From: Lysobacter firmicutimachus
GTDB taxonomy: Bacteria; Pseudomonadota; Gammaproteobacteria; Xanthomonadales; Xanthomonadaceae
NCBI RefSeq assembly: GCF_037027445.1
Contig: NZ_JBANDL010000002.1
Coordinates: 3,596,001 to 3,660,000, forward strand
DNA: 64,000 nt
Reading direction: 5' to 3'
The notes beneath the pieces were generated by a model. That model saw only the letters and a program-made list of their open reading frames with translations. It searched no databases and was not told the origin of the DNA. Made by a program: the position numbers and the translations under genes. This document shows, in pieces, positions 46,760 to 55,823 of this stretch (its first letter is position 1; each line of letters begins with the position of its first letter).

Positions 46760-47989
46760 GTGACCGCATTCCCCCGTTTCGTCCGGCTCTACGCCCTCGC
46801 CGCCCTGCTGCTCTTTTCCGCCTTCGTACACGCCGCACCGGCGCCGGCGCCGGCCCACGCCGCCGGCGCCAGGCCGCCGCGGATCGGCATGGTCACCATG
46901 CAGCCGGGCGAAGAGTTCTGGTCGCGCTTCGGCCACGACGCCCTGGTGGTGCTGAATCCGGACAGCGGCGAGGCCATTTCGTACAACTTCGGCTACTTCG
47001 ACCCCAGCGAACCCGACTTCGTCCAGCGCTTCGTCCGCAACGACATGCGCTATCGCCTGCTGGCGTTGCCGTTCGACGCCGACATGTCGCAGTACGCGCA
47101 CGAAGGCCGCGGGGTGAGCGTGCAATGGCTGGACCTGACCCCGGCGCAGGCGCGCGAGTTGGCCGAGGCGTTGCGCATCAACGCCCTGCCGGAGAATTCT
47201 TACTACCGCTACCAGTACTTCGACGACAACTGCGCCACCCGCGTGCGCGACGCGATCGACCGTGCGATCGGCGGCGAACTGCGTCGCCAGACCGAAGGCC
47301 GCTCGCACGGCAACACCCTGCGCAGCGAAGCGCTGCGGTTATCTTCGCCGGAGCCGTGGATGTGGGTCCTGCTCGATGTGATGATGGGCCCCAAGGCCGA
47401 TTTTCCGGTGCCGGTATGGACCGAGTCCTACGTGCCGGGCCGCCTGGCCGCGGCGCTGCGCGAGGTCAAGAACCCGCAGGGCCGGCCGCTGGTGGCCGAA
47501 GAACGCAGCCTGCTGCCGCACCAGATCTCGCCCGAGCCCGAAGGCCGGCCGCTGCCGTGGTGGCCCTGGGCCCTGGCCGGACTGGCGTTGGGCGCGGCGC
47601 TGGCCTGGATCGGCGACCGCAGCCCGCGCGTGCTCGCCTTCGCCGCGTTGCCGTTGTGGGGCGCGCTCGGCGCAGTCGGTGCGGTGCTGGTCTATGCCTG
47701 GGCCGGCACCGGCCACGACTACATCTGGGCCAACCGCAACCTGCTGCTGTTCAACCCCTTGTGCCTGCTGCTGTGGCTGGGCGGTCTGCGCGCGCTGTTC
47801 GGCCGCGAGACCGGCTCGGTCTTCGTCTGGCTGACCGCGCTGGTGGCCCTGTGCGCGCTGGCGGCGCTGTTCCTGTACTGGTTGCCGGTGTACCCGCAGC
47901 GCAATCTGCATTGGATCGCGCTGTGGCTGCCGATCCACATCGGGCTGTGGCTGGGCTTCCGCAAAGCCGCCCGACTGCGCCTGGCCTGA
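46760..47989 (+). CDS. DUF4105 membrane protein, Lnb-type lipoprotein N-acyltransferase candidate
   Basis: 409 residues from a GTG at 46760, which gives a clean signal peptide (YALAALLLFSAFVHA). The periplasmic DUF4105 domain (about 40-280) has the conserved H59 (WSRFGHDAL) and C158 (FDDNCATRVRD), the pair expected for acyl-enzyme chemistry in this family. Five hydrophobic segments follow (about 295-400). DUF4105 proteins include Lnb, reported to N-acylate lipoproteins in bacteria without Lnt. The gene sits after corC, exactly where E. coli has lnt (ybeX-lnt). Whether it acts on lipoproteins here is inference. An ATG at 46721 would add 13 non-signal-like residues. Confidence 0.8.
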   Translation: MTAFPRFVRLYALAALLLFSAFVHAAPAPAPAHAAGARPPRIGMVTMQPGEEFWSRFGHDALVVLNPDSGEAISYNFGYFDPSEPDFVQRFVRNDMRYRLLALPFDADMSQYAHEGRGVSVQWLDLTPAQARELAEALRINALPENSYYRYQYFDDNCATRVRDAIDRAIGGELRRQTEGRSHGNTLRSEALRLSSPEPWMWVLLDVMMGPKADFPVPVWTESYVPGRLAAALREVKNPQGRPLVAEERSLLPHQISPEPEGRPLPWWPWALAGLALGAALAWIGDRSPRVLAFAALPLWGALGAVGAVLVYAWAGTGHDYIWANRNLLLFNPLCLLLWLGGLRALFGRETGSVFVWLTALVALCALAALFLYWLPVYPQRNLHWIALWLPIHIGLWLGFRKAARLRLA

Positions 47990-48027
47990 GGCTTGCCCGT
48001 GCCGGCCGCGGCGGGCAGGATGCCGGC

Positions 48028-49020
48028 ATGACCACGCCCGCCCTGCCCCAATGCGTCATCAACGCGGCCGCTTACGACCGCAACGGCAAACGCCGCGACA
48101 TCGGCCTGGACGAGATCAGCGACGTGCTCGCGGTCGACGACGGCAGCTTCGTCTGGGTCGGCCTGTACGAGCCCGATGAAGGCATCCTGGAAAAGCTGCA
48201 GGAAGAGTTCTGCCTGCACGACCTGGCGGTGGAGGACGCGCACAACGCGCACCAGCGGCCGAAGATCGAGTCCTACGGCAACTCGCTGTTCATCGCCATC
48301 CATACCGCGCAGAAGATCGACAACCGGATCCGCTTCGGCGAGACCCACATGTTCGTCGGCCCCCGCTACCTGGTCACCGTGCGCCACGGCGCCTCGGTCA
48401 GCTACAAGAATGCGCGGGCAAGAATGGAGCGCGAGCCCGACCTGCTCGAACACGGCCCCGGCGCGGCGCTGTACTCGGTGCTCGACAGCGTGGTCGACAA
48501 CTTCATGCCGATCGTCGAGGGCTTCACCCTGGAGCTCAACGAGTTGGAGAAGGACATCTTCGCCGAGGATTTCCGCAAGGACACCGTGCAGGAGCTGTAC
48601 GACCTCAAGCGCGAGCTGACCCGGCTGCGCATGGCGGTGTCGCCCTTGCAGGACATCCTCGGCCAGCTCGCGCGTTCGCGCGGCGGGCTGATCGACGAGG
48701 AAATCCAGCTGTATTTCCGCGACGTCCTCGACCACGCCGTGCGAATCAACGAAACCACCGACACCCTGCGCGAGATGCTGACCACCGCGGTCAGCGTCAA
48801 CCTGTCGCTGGTGACCGTGCGCCAGGGCGAGATCGTCAAACGCCTCGGCGCCTGGGCGGCGCTGCTGGCCGCGCCGACCCTGATCGCCAGTTGGTACGGC
48901 ATGAACTTCACCCACATGCCGGAGCTGGCCGGACAGTGGAGCTACGCCATCCTGATCGGGACGGTGGCCGTGGTCTGCATCGTGTTGTACTTCGGCTTCA
49001 AGCGGGCGAAGTGGTTGTAG
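48028..49020 (+). CDS. corA: CorA family magnesium/cobalt transporter
   Basis: 330 residues: a cytoplasmic alpha/beta domain, a long helix (about 160-280) and two C-terminal membrane helices with the signature YGMNFTHMPEL between them, ending in the basic FKRAKWL. CorA is a pentameric channel for Mg2+ and Co2+. It starts 38 bp after the DUF4105 gene. With corC upstream, the cluster mixes divalent-metal and envelope functions. Confidence 0.95.
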   Translation: MTTPALPQCVINAAAYDRNGKRRDIGLDEISDVLAVDDGSFVWVGLYEPDEGILEKLQEEFCLHDLAVEDAHNAHQRPKIESYGNSLFIAIHTAQKIDNRIRFGETHMFVGPRYLVTVRHGASVSYKNARARMEREPDLLEHGPGAALYSVLDSVVDNFMPIVEGFTLELNELEKDIFAEDFRKDTVQELYDLKRELTRLRMAVSPLQDILGQLARSRGGLIDEEIQLYFRDVLDHAVRINETTDTLREMLTTAVSVNLSLVTVRQGEIVKRLGAWAALLAAPTLIASWYGMNFTHMPELAGQWSYAILIGTVAVVCIVLYFGFKRAKWL

Positions 49021-49513
49021 GGCGCGGTAAGGGCGAACAGCAACCTCCCCTGCCCCGTTTTTCAAAGGGGGGACAACAAAAGCAGCGGTAACTTCAAAAC
49101 GACGACAACGACGGCGGCTAGGGCGGCGGCAGGCGCAGATAACGCCAACTGCTTATGCGCCAACTCGTGCGGCGAACCAAAACTCACCGCGGTACGCCGC
49201 AACGCGCTGCAGCGCGCGACAATTCGCCTCCTTTGAAAAAGGCGGCTGGCGCCTGAGGCGGCACGAAGTCCGACGGCTCCAGCGGCGCCGGGATTTGCTT
49301 CGGCTTTGGGGCGCTTTGGCTTGGCCTTGGCTTCGCTCTCGCCGCACAGAGCCCGCTCAGCCCATCATCGGCGCTCCCCGCCGCCCGAAACCGCATCGCC
49401 GACGCCCCAAGTCGCCCCCTAAGACCAAAGTATCAGCCGCGTTTGCGGCACTGCGCATTGACCCGTGCCGTCCCGGGGGCGACCCTTCCAAGGGTCAAAC
49501 TGGGAGGCTCGTC
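49021..49513. other. Intergenic region with an inverted repeat pair
   Basis: 493 bp. TTTTTCAAAGG-type elements occur in opposite orientation at about 49056-49073 and 49228-49245 (11-nt identical core, longer imperfect arms). The stretch before cstA has GGGAGG as its ribosome site (49502-49507). No gene is supported; a promoter for cstA should lie here but I cannot place it. Confidence 0.55.
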
Positions 49514-51586
49514 ATGAAAGGTGGTCTCGGCAAATTGGGCTGGGCGGCCCTCGCAGTCCTCGGGGCGTTCTGCCTCGGCACCATCGCGCTGCGTCGCGGC
49601 GAACACATCAATGCGCTGTGGATCGTGGTCGCGGCGGTGTCGATCTACTTGGTCGCCTATCGCTACTACTCGCTGTTCATCGCCAACAAGGTGATGCAGC
49701 TCGACCCGACCCGCGCCACGCCGGCGGTGATCCACAACGACGGGCTCGATTACGTCCCGACCAACAAGCACGTGCTGTTCGGCCATCACTTCGCCGCCAT
49801 CGCCGGCGCCGGCCCATTGGTCGGTCCGGTGCTCGCCGCGCAGATGGGTTATCTGCCCGGTCTGCTGTGGCTGATCGTCGGCGTGGTGTTGGCCGGTGCG
49901 GTGCAGGACTTCATGGTCCTGTTCGTCTCCAGCCGCCGCAACGGCCGCTCGCTCGGCGACCTGGTGCGCGAAGAAATGGGCCGCGTGCCCGGCACCATCG
50001 CCCTGTTCGGCGCGTTCTTGATCATGATCATCATCCTCGCGGTGCTGGCGATGATCGTGGTCAAAGCCCTGGCCGAAAGCCCCTGGGGCATGTTCACGGT
50101 GATGGCGACGATTCCGATCGCGGTGCTGATGGGCGTGTACATGCGCTACATCCGCCCGGGCAAGATCGGCGAGATCTCGATCGTCGGCCTGGTCCTGCTG
50201 TTGGCGGCGATCTGGTACGGCGGCAAGGTCGCGGCCGATCCGGTCTGGGGCCCGGCCTTCACCTTCACCGGCACTCAGATCACCTGGATGCTGATCGGCT
50301 ACGGCTTCGTCGCCGCGGTGCTGCCGGTGTGGCTGGTGCTGGCGCCGCGCGACTACCTGTCGACCTTCCTCAAGATCGGCACCATCGTCGGCCTGGCCAT
50401 CGGCATCTTCATCGTCATGCCCGACCTGCGCATGCCGGCGCTGACCCAGTTCACCGACGGTACCGGCCCGGTGTGGAAGGGCGGGCTGTTCCCGTTCCTG
50501 TTCATCACCATCGCCTGCGGCGCGGTGTCCGGCTTCCACGCCCTGATCTCCTCCGGCACCACGCCCAAGCTGCTCGCCAACGAATCGCACATGCGCTACA
50601 TCGGCTACGGCGGCATGCTGATGGAGTCCTTCGTCGCGATCATGGCCTTGGTCGCCGCCTCGGTGATCGATCCGGGCGTCTACTTCGCCATGAACAGCCC
50701 GGCCGCCCTGGTCGGCAGCGACGTGCAGACGGTGTCGCAGACCATCAGCAGTTGGGGGTTCAGCGTCACTCCCGACGTACTGGAAGCCACCGCCAAGGAC
50801 ATCGGCGAGCACACCATCCTCGCCCGCGCCGGCGGCGCGCCCACGCTCGCGGTCGGCATCGCCCAGATCCTGCACAACGTGCTGCCGGGCGAGAACACGA
50901 TGGCGTTCTGGTACCACTTCGCGATCCTGTTCGAGGCCTTGTTCATCCTCACCGCGGTCGACGCGGGCACGCGCGCCGGCCGCTTCATGCTGCAGGACCT
51001 GCTCGGCAGCTTCGTGCCGGCGCTGCGCCGCACCGAGGCCTGGGGGCCGAACCTGCTCGCCACCGCGGGCTGCGTCGCGCTGTGGGGCTACTTCCTGTAC
51101 CAAGGCGTAGTCGATCCGCTCGGCGGCATCAACACGCTGTGGCCGCTGTTCGGCATCGCCAACCAGATGCTGGCCGGCATCGCCCTGATGCTGTGCACGG
51201 TGGCGCTGTTCAAGCTCAAGCGCGACCGCTACGCCTGGGTCACCATCGTGCCGACCGTGTGGCTGCTGATCTGCACCAGCGCCGCCGGCCTGATCAAGAT
51301 CTTCGACGGCAACCCGGCGGTCGGCTTCCTCGCCCAGGCCAACAAGTACAGTGCCGCGATCGCCAAGGGCGAAGTCACCGCGCCGGCCAAGAGCATCGAG
51401 CAGATGCAGCAGATCATGGTCAACAGCTACGTCAACACCGGCCTGACCGCGCTGTTCCTGTTCGTGGTGTTCAGCGTGCTGGTGTATTCGGTCGGCGCCA
51501 TCCTCAAGGCCCGCGCCAATCCGCAGCGCAGCGACCGCGAATCGCCCTACGTGGCTTTGAAGCCGCACGAAATGGGGAACCTCTGA
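49514..51586 (+). CDS. cstA: Carbon starvation protein CstA family transporter
   Basis: 690-residue membrane protein with about 16-18 helices. CstA signatures are GHHFAAIAGAGPLVGPVLAAQMGYLP, SSGTTPKLLANE, and FEALFILTAVDAGTRAGRF. The family takes up pyruvate and/or peptides during starvation. It is followed 1 bp later by ybdD, the normal partner. The start at 49514 has GGGAGG 6 bp upstream; longer frames lack membrane character. Confidence 0.95.
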   Translation: MKGGLGKLGWAALAVLGAFCLGTIALRRGEHINALWIVVAAVSIYLVAYRYYSLFIANKVMQLDPTRATPAVIHNDGLDYVPTNKHVLFGHHFAAIAGAGPLVGPVLAAQMGYLPGLLWLIVGVVLAGAVQDFMVLFVSSRRNGRSLGDLVREEMGRVPGTIALFGAFLIMIIILAVLAMIVVKALAESPWGMFTVMATIPIAVLMGVYMRYIRPGKIGEISIVGLVLLLAAIWYGGKVAADPVWGPAFTFTGTQITWMLIGYGFVAAVLPVWLVLAPRDYLSTFLKIGTIVGLAIGIFIVMPDLRMPALTQFTDGTGPVWKGGLFPFLFITIACGAVSGFHALISSGTTPKLLANESHMRYIGYGGMLMESFVAIMALVAASVIDPGVYFAMNSPAALVGSDVQTVSQTISSWGFSVTPDVLEATAKDIGEHTILARAGGAPTLAVGIAQILHNVLPGENTMAFWYHFAILFEALFILTAVDAGTRAGRFMLQDLLGSFVPALRRTEAWGPNLLATAGCVALWGYFLYQGVVDPLGGINTLWPLFGIANQMLAGIALMLCTVALFKLKRDRYAWVTIVPTVWLLICTSAAGLIKIFDGNPAVGFLAQANKYSAAIAKGEVTAPAKSIEQMQQIMVNSYVNTGLTALFLFVVFSVLVYSVGAILKARANPQRSDRESPYVALKPHEMGNL

Positions 51587-51587
51587 C

Positions 51588-51809
51588 ATGGGCACCGCAC
51601 TCGTTCCCGCCAGCCAGTACCAGCTGTACAAGCGAACCTGGCGCCGCCTGGTGCAGACCGCGCGGCTGTGCTGCGGGGTGCCGGACTACGACAACTATGT
51701 CCGTCATCTGATGGAGAAGCATCCGGAGCGGCCGATCCCCGACTACGCGACCTTCTTTCGCGAGCGCCAGGAGGCGCGCTACGGCGGCGGGCGGTTCGGT
51801 TGTTGTTGA
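51588..51809 (+). CDS. ybdD: YbdD/YjiX family small protein (DUF466)
   Basis: 73 residues matching the DUF466 pattern: RLVQTARLCCGVPDYDNYVRHL and a Cys-rich end GGGRFGCC. This small protein is nearly always encoded right after cstA or btsT and probably helps the transporter. Co-transcribed with cstA and ended by a good terminator. Confidence 0.92.
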   Translation: MGTALVPASQYQLYKRTWRRLVQTARLCCGVPDYDNYVRHLMEKHPERPIPDYATFFRERQEARYGGGRFGCC

Positions 51810-51839
51810 GCCGCTGCGACGCGAGCGACGAAAAACGCG

Positions 51840-51863
51840 AAGGGCCGCCTCCGGGCGGCCCTT
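51840..51863 (+). terminator. Terminator of cstA-ybdD
   Basis: A 10-bp perfect stem (AAGGGCCGCC/GGCGGCCCTT) with TCCG loop followed by GCTTTTG, 30 bp after ybdD. Confidence 0.8.
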
Positions 51864-51900
51864 GCTTTTGCGACGTTCTTTTTTGCAGCGTTGCCGCCCC

Positions 51901-51928
51901 CTGTAGGAGCGGCGAAGCGGCGACAACC
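51901..51928. repeat. REP-like palindrome copy
   Basis: CTGTAGGAGCGGCGAAGCGG..., a deleted variant of the family at 22619 and 38754. A more degenerate piece follows near 52015-52060. Confidence 0.7.
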
Positions 51929-52070
51929 GAAGCGGTGCGATACCACGCCACCGACCGCAGCCGATGATCGCGGAGATTCGCTTCGGACACCGCGCTCGCG
52001 TACGTCGCGTCTCCTGTCGCGGCTTATGACCGGAGGAACCCCCTGCGGGACGCCGCTGCTACAGGGGCAT

Positions 52071-53330
52071 TCAAACCGGCGCGGCGCCGGCCAGCGAGCG
52101 CAGGGTGACCCCGACCACGTAAGCCAGGCCGGTGCCGGTCGCATAGCCCAGCGCGCCGAGCAAGGCGCCGACCGGCGCCAGCGAAGGATGGAAGGCCGAG
52201 GCCACCACCGGCGCCGAGGCCGGGCCGCCGATGTTGCTCTGCGAGCCGATCGAGAAATAGAACAGCGGCACCCGCAGCAGACGCCCCACGCCCCACAGGA
52301 TCAGGATGTGCACGGCGATCCAGATCAGCCCCAGCGCGAACAGCCAGGGCTTGTCGAGCAAGGCCAGGATGTCCATCTGCAGGCCGATGCAGGCGATCAG
52401 GAAGTACAGGAGCAGGCTGCCGATCTTGGACGCGCCCGCGCCTTCCAGCTCGCGCGCGCGGGTGAAGCTCAACGCCAGGCCGGCGAAGGTGGACACCGCC
52501 ACCACCCAGAAGAACGGCTCGTGCAGGCTGACCGTGCGCGCCCAGGACACGTTGGCGCCGAACCAGGCCGACAGCGGCGCGGCGACCGCGTGCGCCAGGC
52601 CGACCACGCCGAAGGCGATGCCGACGATCATCGCCAGGTCGGTCAGGCTGGCCACGCGCTGGTGCTGGGCCTGGAAGCTCTCGATACGGCGCTTGAGCTC
52701 CTCGATGCCGCGGGTGTCCGCGCCGCTGCGCGCATCGATCGCCTGGGCGCGGCTGGCGAGGAAGATCAGCACCGCCATCCACACATAGCCGACGCCGACG
52801 TCGACCACCGCGAACTGGCCGAAGGTGGTCGCATCGACCTGGAAGATCTCCTTCATCGCCAGCATGTTGGCGCCGCCGCCGATCCAACTGCCGGCCAGCG
52901 CGGCCATGCCGCCCCAGGTGTCGCCGGCCACGGTTTCCGGGTGCAGCGCGCGCATGGCCAGGAACGCGACCACCGCGCCGAGCATCACGCTCAGCGAGGA
53001 CACCGCATACATGACCAGCAGCTTGGGGCCGAGCTTGAGCACGCCCTTGAGGTCGATGGTCAGGGTCAGCAGCACCAGCGCGCCGGGCAGCAGCACGCGG
53101 CTGGCGACCGGGTTGTAGAGCTTGGTGTTCTGGCCGTCGACCAGGCCGATGGTGTTGTAGATGCCGGGAATGAAGTAGCACAGCAGCAGGGCCGGAACGA
53201 AGGTGTAGAACTTCTTCCAGAAACCGGTCTGCCGCGAGGAAGTCCAAAACACCGCGCCGAGGGTGGCGGCGATCAGGCCGAGGACGACGATGTCGTTGCT
53301 GATGAGCGCCGTGCGGGCGGGTTCTTGCAT
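52071..53330 (-). CDS. DUF819 family membrane protein (YjcL-like)
   Basis: 419 residues with about 11 membrane helices and the DUF819 motifs AALAGSWIGGGANMLAMKEIF and GSQSNIGGPASAPVVASAF. The family resembles gluconate/citrate-type transporters in outline, but its substrate is unknown. It is monocistronic and flanked by REP-like repeats on both sides. Confidence 0.9.
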   Translation of the reverse strand: MQEPARTALISNDIVVLGLIAATLGAVFWTSSRQTGFWKKFYTFVPALLLCYFIPGIYNTIGLVDGQNTKLYNPVASRVLLPGALVLLTLTIDLKGVLKLGPKLLVMYAVSSLSVMLGAVVAFLAMRALHPETVAGDTWGGMAALAGSWIGGGANMLAMKEIFQVDATTFGQFAVVDVGVGYVWMAVLIFLASRAQAIDARSGADTRGIEELKRRIESFQAQHQRVASLTDLAMIVGIAFGVVGLAHAVAAPLSAWFGANVSWARTVSLHEPFFWVVAVSTFAGLALSFTRARELEGAGASKIGSLLLYFLIACIGLQMDILALLDKPWLFALGLIWIAVHILILWGVGRLLRVPLFYFSIGSQSNIGGPASAPVVASAFHPSLAPVGALLGALGYATGTGLAYVVGVTLRSLAGAAPV

Positions 53331-53440
53331 GCCGGACTTCTCTGGGCTTGGGTGACCCCGCTTTTACTTCGGATCGGCGGCCGCGGGCAAGGGCCGGCGG
53401 TGTTGAGGCACGGGTTCAGGCGGCGCCTGTCGCCCGAAGC

Positions 53441-53470
53441 CCTGTAGGAGCGGCGCAAGCCGCGACCGCG
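53441..53470. repeat. REP-like palindrome copy, near consensus
   Basis: CTGTAGGAGCGGCGCAAGCC followed by GCGACCGCG, an almost perfect copy of the dispersed element. The rest of the 53331-53626 gap has a degenerate second copy near 53500 and the terminator below. Confidence 0.8.
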
Positions 53471-53580
53471 AAACCTGGCTTGCGTCGCAGGTGCGATGTC
53501 GCGGCCGCTTGCGACCGCAGCCCCCCCTTGGGACACAGCGCCTACGGTCGAGTACCCGGCGACGACGATATCCGATGCAA

Positions 53581-53612
53581 AAAAGAAGGCCGCCCGAAGG
53601 CGGCCTTCTTTT
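53581..53612 (-). terminator. Terminator of the S9 peptidase gene at 53627-55708
   Basis: A 14-bp perfect stem (AAAAGAAGGCCGCC/GGCGGCCTTCTTTT) with CGAA loop, symmetrical A/T ends, so possibly bidirectional. Confidence 0.88.
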
Positions 53613-53626
53613 GGTCTGCGCGACGC

Positions 53627-55708
53627 TTACTGGCCGATGTGCTTCTTCAGCCAGGCGTTGACCGTGTCGTGCCACTGCACGCTGTTGTGCGGCTTGAGCA
53701 CCCAGTGGTTCTCGTCCGGGAAGTACAGGAACTGGGATTCGATGCCCTGGCGCTGCAGCGCGGTGAACACGCCGATGCCCTGCTCGACCGGAATGCGGAA
53801 GTCCTGCTGGCCGTGGATCACCAGCATCGGCACCTTCCAGTCCTTCACATGGTTGACCGGGTTGAACTTCTCGTAGCTGGCCGGCTTGTCGTACGGCGTG
53901 CCGCCCTGCTCCCACTCGGTGAACCACAGCTCTTCGGTGGCGTAGCCCATCATGCGCTGGTCGAACACGCCGTCGTGGCTGACCAGGCACTTCCACGGCT
54001 GCGGCCAGTTGCCGGCGATCCAGTTGACCATGAAGCCGCCGTAAGACGCGCCCAGCGCGCAGGCCTTGTCGCCGTCGAGGAAGGGGTACTTCTTCTGCGC
54101 CGCGGCCCAGCCCTTCTGCAGGTCTTCCAGCGGACGGTCGCCCCAGTGCTGGCTGATCGCGTCGGTGAAGGCCTGGCCGTAACCGGTCGAGCCGTGGAAA
54201 TCGATCATCACCACCGCATAGCCCTGGCCGGCATAGGTCTGCGGGTTCCAGCGGTAGCTCCAGCCGTTGCCGAAGCTGCCCTGCGGGCCGCCATGGATCA
54301 GGAACGCGACCGGGTACTTCCGGCCTTCCTGGTAGTTCCACGGCTTGACCACGTAGCCGTACACCGTGTCGCCGTTCCAGCCCTTGAAGTCGAACTGTTC
54401 GAAATCGCCGAACTTGACCCCGGGCAGCAGCTCCGACGCGCTCGGCGTGATCGCGCGCTGCGGCGCGCCGTCGAGGCCGCCGACGAAGATCTGGTCGCCG
54501 CTCTTGAGGCTGTTGCGGGTGAAGGCCAAGGTCTTGCCGGCCAACGCGACCGAGCCGACCGAGCCGTCGCCGATCAGCAAGGTCGCCTTGCCGCTGGCGA
54601 TGTCGACGCCGAACAGCGGCTGCTGGCCGAGGTCTTCGGTGGTGGTGTAGATGCTCTTGCCGTCGCCGGACAAGACGATGCCGGAAGCCGAACGGTCCCA
54701 TTGCGGCGCGATTTCGCGCGCTTTGCCGCTGGCCAGGTCGAGCGCCATCAGGCCGAAACGGTCGGCCTCGAAGCCCGGGCGCTTCATCGCACGGTAGTAA
54801 AGCGTCTTGCCGTCGGCGCTGAACACCGCGCCGGTGTCCCAGGCGGGATTCGCAGCGGTCAGGTTCTTGGCGGGGCCGCCGTCGGCGCCGACTTGGTACA
54901 GATCGAAATTGGTCGACCACGGCTCCTTGGCATCGGCCTGGCGCGCGCTGAACACCAGCGAGCGGCCGTCCGGCGCCCAGGTGTATTCGCTGCTGTCGCC
55001 GAACGGACGCGAGGGCACGTCGCCGTTCACTTCGCCGCTGACCAGCTTGGCGCTGGATACGGTCTTGCCGGCGGCCGGCAGCTCGGCGACGAACAGCCGG
55101 TTCAGGCGACCGTCGTTCCAGGCGTCCCAGTGACGGATGAACATCCGGTCGAAGACCTTGCCGGTGGCCTTGTTCTTCTCAGCCGCGTCGAGCTTCTTCT
55201 TGCTGCAGGCCAGATCGGCGGCGCAGTCGGGATAGGCCTCGGCGTTGAAGGCGACACGCTTGCCGTCGGGCGAGATCTGGAAGCCGCCGACGTCGCCGTC
55301 GAAGGCGGTGATCTGCTTCGGCGTGCCGCCACTCAGCGGCAACGAATACAGCTGCGAGCTGCCGTTCTTGCTGCTGAGGAAGTACACGCTCTTGCCGTCC
55401 GGCGCGAACGCCGGCGAGTTGACGTTCCAGCCTTCCGGGCTCAGGCGCTTGGGCGGCGCGGCGTCGCGCGCGAACAAGTCTTCGATCCACAGCGAGGTGC
55501 TGGACTTGTTGGCGGCGAAGTCGACGCTGCGCTTGGCGAACACCAGTTGGCGGCCGTCGGGCGACAGCGTCGGCGAGGAGAAGCGGTCCATGCTGGCCAG
55601 ATCGCGGATCTGCAGTCCCTGCGGCGCCGCCGGGGTGAGGGAGAAAGCCGGCGCGGATGCGCAGGCCAGGGTCAGGGCCAGCGGCAGGAGAGCGTGGCGT
55701 GGCGTCAT
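53627..55708 (-). CDS. Secreted S9 family peptidase, dipeptidyl-peptidase 5-like
   Basis: 693 residues with a signal peptide (LLPLALTLACASAPAFS), an N-terminal WD40-like/propeller region of LSPDG... repeats (about 35-430) and a C-terminal alpha/beta hydrolase domain. Catalytic Ser is S555 in GASYGGF; Asp is in HGQQDFRIP and His in FPDENHWVL. The layout matches DPP5/acylaminoacyl-peptidase-like enzymes that release dipeptides from peptides in the periplasm. OPT and POT transporters lie downstream on the map, which suggests that its products are taken up. Confidence 0.92.
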   Translation of the reverse strand: MTPRHALLPLALTLACASAPAFSLTPAAPQGLQIRDLASMDRFSSPTLSPDGRQLVFAKRSVDFAANKSSTSLWIEDLFARDAAPPKRLSPEGWNVNSPAFAPDGKSVYFLSSKNGSSQLYSLPLSGGTPKQITAFDGDVGGFQISPDGKRVAFNAEAYPDCAADLACSKKKLDAAEKNKATGKVFDRMFIRHWDAWNDGRLNRLFVAELPAAGKTVSSAKLVSGEVNGDVPSRPFGDSSEYTWAPDGRSLVFSARQADAKEPWSTNFDLYQVGADGGPAKNLTAANPAWDTGAVFSADGKTLYYRAMKRPGFEADRFGLMALDLASGKAREIAPQWDRSASGIVLSGDGKSIYTTTEDLGQQPLFGVDIASGKATLLIGDGSVGSVALAGKTLAFTRNSLKSGDQIFVGGLDGAPQRAITPSASELLPGVKFGDFEQFDFKGWNGDTVYGYVVKPWNYQEGRKYPVAFLIHGGPQGSFGNGWSYRWNPQTYAGQGYAVVMIDFHGSTGYGQAFTDAISQHWGDRPLEDLQKGWAAAQKKYPFLDGDKACALGASYGGFMVNWIAGNWPQPWKCLVSHDGVFDQRMMGYATEELWFTEWEQGGTPYDKPASYEKFNPVNHVKDWKVPMLVIHGQQDFRIPVEQGIGVFTALQRQGIESQFLYFPDENHWVLKPHNSVQWHDTVNAWLKKHIGQ

Positions 55709-55784
55709 GGCGAACCTCTGAGCGTGATCGATACGGGGACGGCGGCGCCGCGCGCGGCCGGGCTTGCGGAATCGGAACGGAAAC

Positions 55785-55816
55785 GCGACGGCCCGGCATC
55801 GCTGCCGGGCCGTCGC
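55785..55816 (-). terminator. Terminator of the OPT transporter gene
   Basis: A perfect 14-bp stem (GCGACGGCCCGGCA/TGCCGGGCCGTCGC) with TCGC loop, 7 bp past the OPT stop. The T-run on the minus strand is short (GTTTCC). Confidence 0.65.
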
Positions 55817-55823
55817 CTGGAAC

